From contig JAFGIW010000095.1 of assembly GCA_016929415.1 (NCBI GenBank), forward strand, positions 1 through 43,441: 43,441 nt of DNA, written 5' to 3'. The first letter of the stretch is position 1; each line of letters starts with the position of its first letter. Made by a program: the position numbers and the translations under genes. Source of the stretch: Chitinispirillaceae bacterium (lineage in GTDB: Bacteria; Fibrobacterota; Chitinivibrionia; Chitinivibrionales; Chitinispirillaceae). Below, one piece after another: positions 20,678-27,202 of the stretch. The notes under the pieces are model-generated. The model was not told where the DNA came from, did no database searches, and worked only from the letters and a program-made list of their open reading frames with translations.

Positions 20678-21301
20678 ATGGCGGTTTATCATGGCCCGCG
20701 GTGTCGGCAATGCCGCAGGGAGGGCGTTAAATTAATGCTTAAAGGGGAACGGTGTAGAACTGAAAACTGTGCGGTTGAACGAAGGCCCTTCCCGCCCGGT
20801 GCACGGCAGACGAGGCGGCGACGTCAGGCGACTGAATACAACATGCAGCTGCGTGAGAAACAGAAAATACGCCGTATTTACGGAGTTCTTGAAAAGCAGT
20901 TTTCACGCTATTTGGACAAAGCCACCAAATCGACCGGCGTTACCGGCGAAAAACTGCTGCAACTTCTTGAAATGCGGTTCGACAATATCATTTACCGGCT
21001 CGGATTGGCACCTTCAAGGTCAAGCGCACGTCAATTGGTGTTGCATAATCATTTTCGCATCAACGGCAAAAAAGTAAATGTTCCCTCCTACCAGGTTAAA
21101 CCGGGAGATCTTATTGCCGTAAAGGAAAAGAGTAAGAACCTCGATGCGATCCATACCGCTCTAAAAACAATGAAAGATACCCCTGAATGGCTGAGCATCG
21201 ATAAAGTGAAGCTTGAAGGTTCTGTTATAGGTATACCTGAACGGTCGGCCATACCTATCGATGTTCAGGAACGTCTGGTCGTTGAATTGTACTCCAGATA
21301 A
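20678..21301 (+). CDS. rpsD: 30S ribosomal protein S4, zinc-binding type
   Basis: S4 initiates 30S assembly and contributes to decoding accuracy. The 207-residue protein carries an N-terminal zinc site (C9, C12, C26, C31), the S4 RNA-binding domain ending near SARQLVLHNHFRINGKKVNVPSYQVKPGD, and a typical C-terminus. GAGGAG at 20664-20669 serves as ribosome site. A good candidate promoter lies immediately upstream. rpoA starts 18 nt downstream, the usual order. Confidence 0.98.
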   Translation: MAVYHGPRCRQCRREGVKLMLKGERCRTENCAVERRPFPPGARQTRRRRQATEYNMQLREKQKIRRIYGVLEKQFSRYLDKATKSTGVTGEKLLQLLEMRFDNIIYRLGLAPSRSSARQLVLHNHFRINGKKVNVPSYQVKPGDLIAVKEKSKNLDAIHTALKTMKDTPEWLSIDKVKLEGSVIGIPERSAIPIDVQERLVVELYSR

Positions 21302-21319
21302 AAGGAGATTTAAGGCACG

Positions 21320-22315
21320 ATGAAATGGAAAAGCTTGATGATGCCGAAAGGCATCCAGATCGAGAAAAACGAAAATATCCAGAACTATGGAAAAGTTATT
21401 GTCGAACCGCTTGAACGGGGGTGGGGCCATACCATCGGTAATGCGTTACGGCGGATACTGCTCTCATCCCTGCAGGGGGCGGCGGTAACAACGGTACGCA
21501 TCGACGGGATTATGCATGAATATTCGACCATCGACGGGGTGGTCGAGGATGTTTCAGATATTATTCTCAATATCAAACAGATAAGGATGCGGCTTTTGGC
21601 AGACCACGATACCGTCCTGCGTCTTGAGGTGAGTGGAGAAGGAGAGGTCAAGGCATCCGATATCGAGAGAAACCCGGATGTGGTGATCCTCAATCCGGAT
21701 CAGCATATCGCGACCATCAATTCGGACGCGAAACTGAAGATTGAGTTGCATGTCGCCGACGGGCGCGGATACGTCGCCGCTGAAACGAACCGCTCGGAAG
21801 AAGATCCGGTGGGAACGATCCCCATCGATTCGATTTTTTCACCGGTAACGAAAGTTAATTATACCGTCGAGAACACCCGCGTGGGCCAGCGGACCGACCT
21901 CGATAAGATCATTTTCGATATCTGGACGGATGGAAGTCTTTCGGTTGAAGACTCGATAGGCTATGCGGCAAAACTGCTCTACGACCATCTTGATGTTTTC
22001 ATCAATATCGAGGGAGAATTCGAGCCGGTACAGGAAACGGTTCATGATGAGAAGACGGAGAGACTTCGTCAATTGCTTAAAATGAGAGTCGATGAACTCG
22101 AACTTTCGGTCCGTTCCAACAATTGTCTCAGAGCCGCGAACATACACTCGCTGGCCGATCTGGTGAGGAACCAGGAATCCGACATGCTCAAGTATAAAAA
22201 TTTTGGAAGAAAATCATTGATCGAATTGAATCAGGTATTGTCCAATCTGGGGCTTACGTTCGGTATGGATGTCGATAAGGTACTGGGATCGGGCCAGGAG
22301 GCCATCGTATCGTAA
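21320..22315 (+). CDS. rpoA: RNA polymerase alpha subunit
   Basis: Alpha dimerizes to scaffold RNA polymerase, and its C-terminal domain binds UP elements and activators. The 331-residue product shows the N-terminal EPLERGWGHTIGNALRRILLSSLQG dimerization motif, a linker around residues 235-250, and the C-terminal helix-hairpin-helix LAVR-like domain (ELSVRSNNCLRAANI, then KYKNFGRKSLIELNQVLSNLGL). Length equals the family norm. An AAAGGAG ribosome site lies just before the start. Confidence 0.98.
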   Translation: MKWKSLMMPKGIQIEKNENIQNYGKVIVEPLERGWGHTIGNALRRILLSSLQGAAVTTVRIDGIMHEYSTIDGVVEDVSDIILNIKQIRMRLLADHDTVLRLEVSGEGEVKASDIERNPDVVILNPDQHIATINSDAKLKIELHVADGRGYVAAETNRSEEDPVGTIPIDSIFSPVTKVNYTVENTRVGQRTDLDKIIFDIWTDGSLSVEDSIGYAAKLLYDHLDVFINIEGEFEPVQETVHDEKTERLRQLLKMRVDELELSVRSNNCLRAANIHSLADLVRNQESDMLKYKNFGRKSLIELNQVLSNLGLTFGMDVDKVLGSGQEAIVS

Positions 22316-22374
22316 GTATACCGGCGGTTTTCGATTGAAGAGTATTTTTTAACAAGCAAAAAAAGGTTTAAACG

Positions 22375-22881
22375 ATGCGTCATCTGGTTGAAGGGCGAAA
22401 ACTCAACAGGTCGGCGAGCCATCGCCGGGCCATGTTGTCGAATATGGCGGTTTCGATTCTTGATAAAGAGAGAATTACGACGACGGTGCCGAAAGCGAAA
22501 GAGGTGCGAAGGGTCGTCGAGCGGCTTATTACCTATGGGAAGATGGGCACCCTGCACGGCATACGGCTTGCCGAGCGCCGTATTAAAAACAAGACGATAC
22601 TTAAAAAACTCTTTGATGATATTGCGCCGAGCTATAAAGGACGTGAAGGCGGCTACACGCGGATCATCAAGCTGGGTGAACGTCATGGGGATAATGCCCC
22701 GGTATCGATTATCGAGCTTACGGGGCGGGGCAGACCCGATGCAATAAGAAAAACGAAGAAAAAAAGCAAGACGAAGAAGAGCAAGACGAGTACGGCCGAG
22801 AAAGCCGCTGCTTCCGAGACTGCGGTAAAAGAAGGCGCAGAAGATAAAAAAGAATCAAACAACGGGGTCGTTTCTCAATAA
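22375..22881 (+). CDS. rplQ: 50S ribosomal protein L17 with lysine/glutamate-rich C-terminal tail
   Basis: L17 lies on the solvent side near the tunnel exit. Residues 1-120 follow the family, from MRHLVEGRKLNRSASHRRAM to the IELTGRGRPDAI segment. The total is 168 residues, about 40 more than the E. coli protein. The extra part, from roughly residue 123, is low-complexity, with KKKSKTKKSKTS followed by an Ala/Glu-rich acidic end. Such tails occur in several lineages and are presumably surface-exposed. It closes the ribosomal cluster; fba follows 45 nt later with no terminator seen between. Confidence 0.97.
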   Translation: MRHLVEGRKLNRSASHRRAMLSNMAVSILDKERITTTVPKAKEVRRVVERLITYGKMGTLHGIRLAERRIKNKTILKKLFDDIAPSYKGREGGYTRIIKLGERHGDNAPVSIIELTGRGRPDAIRKTKKKSKTKKSKTSTAEKAAASETAVKEGAEDKKESNNGVVSQ

Positions 22882-22926
22882 ACCGATATATACGTAGTAC
22901 GCACTATTTGAGGGAAAGGATTTTCC

Positions 22927-23922
22927 ATGGCTGTCAGCTATAAAGAGTTGGGATTCGTCAATACGCGCGAAATGTTTAAAAAGGCCTTTGAAGGCAACTA
23001 TGCCATTCCGGCGTATAATTTCAACAACATGGAGCAGATCCAGTCGATCATTACCGCCTGCGGTAAATCGAAATCGCCGGTAATCATGCAGGTATCAAGC
23101 GGCGCGCGCAAGTATGCCAACGATATTCTTTTACGGTATATGGCGCAGGGCGCCGTCCAGATGGCACGCAGTGCCGGGTACGCCATGCCCGTCGCACTTC
23201 ATCTCGATCACGGCGACACGTTCGAGTTATGCGTCTCCTGCATCGAAAGCGGATTCTCGTCGGTGATGATTGACGGATCGCACCATCCTTACGATACGAA
23301 TGTCGAGCTGACAAGAAAAGTCGTCGACTATGCGCACAAGTATGATGTCGCCGTGGAAGGTGAACTCGGTGTCCTTTCGGGAATCGAAGACGACGTCCAG
23401 GCGGCGAAATCGATCTACACGCAGCCGGATCAGGTCCAGGATTTCGTCAAGAAAACGGGCGTCGATTCGCTGGCGATCTCTATCGGGACTTCGCACGGCG
23501 CCTACAAGTTCAAACCCGAGCAGTGTACGAAGAATGAGCAGGGCGTCCTGGTTCCCCCGCCGCTGCGCTTCGACATTCTCGAAGAAATCGAGAAAAAAAT
23601 TCCCGGATTCCCGATCGTGCTTCACGGCGCAAGCTCGGTGCTTCCCGAATATGTCAATATGATCAATGCGAACGGCGGCAGACTCAAGGCGGCGGTCGGC
23701 ATCCCGGCCGAACAACTGCGGCGCGCCGCACGCTCGGCAGTCTGTAAAATCAATATCGATTCGGACGGACGCCTCGTGCTCACGGCGATGGTCCGTAAAG
23801 TGTTCAGCGAACAGCCGCAGGAATTCGACCCGCGCAAATATCTCGGTCCGGCACGCGACGAGCTGGTCAAGATGATGATCGACAAGAACGAGAAAGTGCT
23901 GGGGAGCGCGGGGAAGGCGTAA
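22927..23922 (+). CDS. fba: fructose-1,6-bisphosphate aldolase, class II
   Basis: The enzyme reversibly cleaves fructose 1,6-bisphosphate into glyceraldehyde 3-phosphate and dihydroxyacetone phosphate, using a divalent metal. The 331-residue sequence shows the LHLDHGDTFELC motif with catalytic D94 and metal ligand H95, the GELG segment (E146), H190 in IGTSHGAYKF, and H233 in VLHGASS. An AAAGGA site precedes the ATG. It directly follows rplQ by 45 nt, so glycolytic aldolase may be co-transcribed with the alpha operon. A strong terminator lies 30 nt after the stop. GC content and third-position bias are higher than in the accessory genes that follow. Confidence 0.97.
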   Translation: MAVSYKELGFVNTREMFKKAFEGNYAIPAYNFNNMEQIQSIITACGKSKSPVIMQVSSGARKYANDILLRYMAQGAVQMARSAGYAMPVALHLDHGDTFELCVSCIESGFSSVMIDGSHHPYDTNVELTRKVVDYAHKYDVAVEGELGVLSGIEDDVQAAKSIYTQPDQVQDFVKKTGVDSLAISIGTSHGAYKFKPEQCTKNEQGVLVPPPLRFDILEEIEKKIPGFPIVLHGASSVLPEYVNMINANGGRLKAAVGIPAEQLRRAARSAVCKINIDSDGRLVLTAMVRKVFSEQPQEFDPRKYLGPARDELVKMMIDKNEKVLGSAGKA

Positions 23923-23951
23923 ATGTAAAAACAGATCAATGTAAAGGTGAT

Positions 23952-23977
23952 AAAGGACCCGGAAACGGGTCTTTTTT
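23952..23977 (+). terminator. intrinsic terminator after fba
   Basis: A 10-bp stem with one G-U pair (AAAGGACCCG with CGGGTCTTTT), a GAAA tetraloop and a T-run ending at about 23977 form a textbook rho-independent terminator. It marks the end of the ribosomal/fba transcription unit. Confidence 0.88.
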
Positions 23978-24120
23978 ATTTGGGATAATTCAACCAAAGA
24001 AACAGGCCTGCATGCCATGCCTTACTGTCATCACCATCATTTGGAAGCATCCGTGGAATGCCCGAAGGAAGAAGTATCATCTGGTAATGCCCGACAGCGC
24101 GGATGCCGCATATCGGTAAG

Positions 24121-24350
24121 GTGGGTAAAAAAGAAATGTCGCATGAGAACCGCTTCGGCAAGGGCAGGTAAAGTATGGGCCGGTGGAACACACCTTCACT
24201 TATCGAGGCATGGCGCACCGGCCCGTACGGGTATCTGGGAAGTTTCAAATATATCCGGGATGAGTCGGGCTGCCGGAGCATAATGATGCGGCTTCGAACC
24301 TGACATCGCAGGAGTTGGAGGATCTTATCGCGTATGTTTTGTCGCTGTGA
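24121..24350 (+). pseudogene. decayed C-terminal fragment of a diheme cytochrome c peroxidase-like protein
   Basis: Two pieces in different frames resemble the end of MauG/cytochrome c peroxidase-type proteins. The frame at 24121-24300 contains an in-frame TAA at 24169 and then GRWNTPSLIEAWRTGPYGYLGSF. The frame at 24279-24350 reads HNDAASNLTSQELEDLIAYVLSL and then stops. The family commonly has a TPSLxExWRTAPYxHDG motif followed by LTxQELxDLxAYLxSL at the C-terminus. A frameshift and stop between the pieces, and no CxxCH heme motif upstream, indicate a remnant. Family assignment is from memory of these motifs and is moderate. Confidence 0.45.
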
Positions 24351-24431
24351 GAAAGCGGGGAGAGTGAACCGGGCGGAGCTGTCGGAAGAGGACGGCGATA
24401 GCGGTGTGCATTAAATGGAAATGCAAATAAA

Positions 24432-24711
24432 TAAAGTAAATGGGGTATCCCTTTATTCAGGTACATTCGCACCCCGACCGTTCTTCATCTTTACCCCTCT
24501 CCACGCGTGGAGAGGGGGTCAGGGGGTGAGGCGAATGGAGATGGGTCGGGGCGTGAGGCGACGGGAATGCGTCGAATATAAGACCAATCATTAACCGGAA
24601 GCGCCATAGCGAGCACAATCGAACCGGGCCGGATGGAAATGTGGACAACGGAAAGAACTTGACACTGTTGCTTTTCGTTGCCTGAATCAAGGGGATACCC
24701 CGTTAAAGTAA
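24432..24711. mobile_element. MITE-like element with terminal inverted repeats and 8-bp direct repeats
   Basis: The segment 24440-24703 (264 bp) is bounded by imperfect inverted repeats. The left end 24442-24461 (GGGGTATCCCTTTATTCAGG) matches the reverse complement of 24681-24701, with one base inserted and one mismatch. Immediately outside, TAAAGTAA occurs on both sides (24432-24439 and 24704-24711), as expected for an 8-bp target-site duplication. No transposase frame is inside, so a parent element would have to act in trans. Interior sequence includes a 24-bp perfect palindrome. IS families giving 8-bp duplications include IS66, ISL3, IS256 and IS1595; none is assigned. Confidence 0.6.
24494..24517. 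repeat. 24-bp perfect palindrome (REP-like), followed by a G-rich GGGGTGAGG tail
   Basis: CCCCTCTCCACG pairs perfectly with CGTGGAGAGGGG with no loop. It is followed by GTCAGGGGGTGAGGCG. I recall similar CTCTCC/GGAGAG palindromes with a GGGGTGAGG tail recurring in many unrelated bacterial genomes as short interspersed repeats. It lies inside the MITE-like element. Confidence 0.6.
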
Positions 24712-25364
24712 TTTTAAGCTGAATTCCCAGTTACATGCTTATAAGTTTTAATATTTGTTCCGGTAAATTTGAAAGTTATTTGCATTTTCCATAGACCGGA
24801 ATTATCTTAATAAAGTAATTGATTCTATAGATACGGCATTAACACTTTAACCCCGGTGGTTGCAATGCCAGGTTATCACGCACAGTGCATCTACGATTCA
24901 CTTGCATTCCTTCCGCAAGGATTATCGAATGTCAATGGGGGGGGGCGAGGTAGTCCCTTCCGCGAATTTCTGTGGTGCAATACTCCGCGTAATTACGGAC
25001 ATTTTCCTACTGATACCATAACCGTTCGATTTTATTTCGCACCGTACCGGTTGCTAAGGAAGAATAATATAGCCTTTGCACGGGCACGGCGCTATTTCAA
25101 ATGTTACTATGTTCCAACCGGTAAAACTATTGCCATGATTTGTAAGGAGGTGATTTCAATGTCGGGATTTACATGACGCCGAACACGCCTGATCGATCAA
25201 CTTTATGAAAAAAAGGATATATGGTATCGATTAAAAGCGAGGAAACACCTGAAGCCGTGTTAGATTTCAAAGTGTTTCCCTGTGTCGATGCCGCATTAGC
25301 GGCAACGAACGATTAAAATATACCATTTTTCCCTTTTAAATTCATCACATTTCAAGGAGATTAT
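24712..25364. other. AT-rich region without a supported gene
   Basis: About 650 bases hold no frame with recognisable similarity. A possible 106-codon frame (24856-25176) has erratic composition and no convincing start. A full Shine-Dalgarno complement AAGGAGGTGAT (25144-25154) sits at ideal spacing before an ATG (25159) that reads only MSGFT and stops. A 31-codon frame at 25221-25316 (MVSIKSEETPEAV start, preceded by AAGGA) is also possible. TTAGCG (25294-25299) and TATACC (25317-25322) 17 nt apart could be a poor promoter for the next gene. Confidence 0.4.
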
Positions 25365-26165
25365 ATGAAAAGATCCATTGTTTCGATGATAATTTCAATC
25401 TTTGCAGTGACAGTATTTTCAACGCCGACATGGATGTGGATTGGAAGGTATAATGATGAAACTAATATTTGTGGCCCAGCACATCCATACGGCGATTTGT
25501 TCGGTATGTATTTCTGGAATGGTGCACATTTACATCATCCTAACGGGCCAAATCCTTTTTTCGTTTTTAATTTGGAGAATAAGGAGGTAACTTACAGCCA
25601 TTTAAGAGGAATAAATGGATTTTGGCAGCGTGATGAGTGTGATTTTTTATTTTTTGTAGGTCATGGAGATGTCGGCCATATATGTGGTTGGAATGACGCA
25701 CAAACCGCTTGCGCTCAAGTGCCGGTGGAGCAATTAAATTTTCATAGTTATACCCGATGGGTATATGTCCATGGGTGTTTTACTTTGAATGAAGATGGAA
25801 ACTGGGGGCAATTCTGGAATAAATGGTTTCAATCTTTTAAAGGAGTACAGGTTGTAATGGGCCATCGTTGGTATAGTCCTGGAAGTCAGCAGGCTGCATA
25901 TTTTGGATCAAAATTCTGGCAACTTTGGGCGAAAGATAATGAAGGATCACAAGAAGATCTTCAGTCTGCCTATTTTCACGCTGTAGAATATTCTGCTTGG
26001 GAATATGGTGGAGAGGCTTGTGAACCTGCTTTAATAGATGGAAAAACGATATCCGGAGTGCATCCTTACCCCTGGTCGTGGGACAGCTATACCGAGGCAA
26101 CGAGTCAAGCGGCTAATGACGGCTGTTCTTTTTACTGGTGGGCATCATATGGAGACCCGGAATAA
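25365..26165 (+). CDS. secreted protein with caspase-fold-like His-Gly/Cys pattern (DUF6345-like?)
   Basis: The 266-residue product has an N-terminal signal peptide (residues 1-20, hydrophobic core IVSMIISIFAVTVF, likely cleavage near FST). The mature part contains DFLFFVGHGD with H100, then WVYVHGCFTL with C138, then GVQVVMGHRWYS. A hydrophobic strand ending in (G)HG, followed about 35-40 residues later by a strand ending in Cys, is the layout of clan CD (caspase/gingipain-fold) peptidases. I think it resembles the uncharacterised DUF6345 group, but this is not verified. AAGGAG lies 5-6 nt before the ATG. Composition is clearly more AT-rich than the ribosomal genes and the protein is rich in Trp, suggesting transfer. 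The next gene follows after 37 nt, so they are probably one unit. Whether it is an active protease is inference. Confidence 0.85.
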   Translation: MKRSIVSMIISIFAVTVFSTPTWMWIGRYNDETNICGPAHPYGDLFGMYFWNGAHLHHPNGPNPFFVFNLENKEVTYSHLRGINGFWQRDECDFLFFVGHGDVGHICGWNDAQTACAQVPVEQLNFHSYTRWVYVHGCFTLNEDGNWGQFWNKWFQSFKGVQVVMGHRWYSPGSQQAAYFGSKFWQLWAKDNEGSQEDLQSAYFHAVEYSAWEYGGEACEPALIDGKTISGVHPYPWSWDSYTEATSQAANDGCSFYWWASYGDPE

Positions 26166-26202
26166 TTTTTTCAATAATCTAATTTTTTAAAAGGATATTA
26201 CT

Positions 26203-27123
26203 ATGTTAAAGTATATGCTTATTCTATGCCTGTTTTTAATCCCGTATTCGATTTCAGCGGAAATAACAGTCAAAAAAGAAAGTGAAAAAATTTTTGTAAA
26301 AAGTGATAATAACCGTCCTTCGATCTATAAAATTTCACCACGCGCGTTTTCGGAGTCGGACGCTTCAGAAAAATTAAGATTTCTTGAAACGCAGGGATTC
26401 AACCCAATCTCAAGAAAAGAGACAGATAAGGCGATAATTTACGGGAATGAAATCACCGGTCAGTATTTTGATTATAATATCGAAAGAAGTGAGTATCACT
26501 ATCAGAACCGGAAGTTACTTGGGCTAACTGATGAGGACCTGGCGGATACAGGAAGTATCCGTTCGGTTGCCGATCACTATCTTGAGAAGCTGGCGGGTGA
26601 AGAATGCGGATATTATCGTTTTACTGAAAAAAATTGCATATGGATGACTGCTGTAAATGAAGAACCGCGTTTATTCACTGTTTCATATCGCTATGTAAGG
26701 GTACTTGATGGGAGAGATGTTAGAGGCGTAACCAGCCGTATTAAAATAGAAATAGGACAAAATCGTAAAATCAAATACTTCTCGATAATAAGTCCGAAGC
26801 TTGAGAAGGTAGGTAAAATCGATAAAAAAATGAAAAATTCGGCAATGAAAAAATATCTGAAGGAGTATATTAAGAGTGAAAAATATACGAAGAGGTGGGA
26901 TGGCGTTAACATTCCCATTAAAAGTACCTGCGTGAAAAGAGGATGGGAGTCGTATTTTTCTGATGATGAAAAGTATCTGGAGCCGTGCATGAGTTTTTTC
27001 AATATCGATACCCTCGATAACGGTTTGACAAAAGGCCGCGAAATTCATATTCCGGTTGATGTCGCAAAAATTCCTAATACAAATGAGGAAGATGTTTTTG
27101 AATATGAACGACATGCAAAATAG
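26203..27123 (+). CDS. secreted protein of unknown function with PepSY/propeptide-like segment
   Basis: The 306-residue product begins with a signal peptide (MLKYMLILCLFLIPYSISA, cleavage near residue 19). Residues 158-200 read like the PepSY/FTP-type fold found in propeptides and protease inhibitors: an alternating strand YRYVRVLDGRDVRGVTS, then RIKIEIGQNRKIKYFS and a terminal pro-like PKLEKVGKI. The rest is lysine-rich and not recognised. Cysteines at 135, 145, 243 and 262 could form disulfides in an exported protein. It is AT-rich like its upstream neighbour and lies 37 nt downstream of it with AAAGGAT as ribosome site. A role as chaperone, propeptide or inhibitor of the caspase-like partner is a hypothesis drawn from adjacency. 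Confidence 0.85.
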   Translation: MLKYMLILCLFLIPYSISAEITVKKESEKIFVKSDNNRPSIYKISPRAFSESDASEKLRFLETQGFNPISRKETDKAIIYGNEITGQYFDYNIERSEYHYQNRKLLGLTDEDLADTGSIRSVADHYLEKLAGEECGYYRFTEKNCIWMTAVNEEPRLFTVSYRYVRVLDGRDVRGVTSRIKIEIGQNRKIKYFSIISPKLEKVGKIDKKMKNSAMKKYLKEYIKSEKYTKRWDGVNIPIKSTCVKRGWESYFSDDEKYLEPCMSFFNIDTLDNGLTKGREIHIPVDVAKIPNTNEEDVFEYERHAK

Positions 27124-27151
27124 TGAAAATAAGTAGTGATTGAAATGAACA

Positions 27152-27176
27152 GAGGCCGCCGCATTCCGGCGGTCTC
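27152..27176 (+). terminator. hairpin after the secreted gene pair, weak terminator
   Basis: GAGGCCGCCG and CGGCGGTCTC form a 10-bp stem with one G-U pair and a CATTC loop. Only AATTAAAG follows, without a T-run, so it may be a processing or rho-aided stop. Confidence 0.35.
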
Positions 27177-27202
27177 AATTAAAGAGAAAGGCGCCGGCAT
27201 CC

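Noticed and set aside
24017..24283. 88-codon frame starting MPYCHHHHLE
   Set aside because: It is out of frame with the recognisable cytochrome-like peptides, and its composition looks random.
24659..24687. TTGACA near the right end of the MITE-like element as an outward promoter
   Set aside because: The hexamer 17 nt downstream is CTGAAT, a poor -10 match, so no promoter is called.
24856..25176. 106-codon frame in the AT-rich gap
   Set aside because: There is no ribosome site at the start and no recognisable motif, and its end coincides with the strong internal ribosome site at 25144; kept only as part of the region note.
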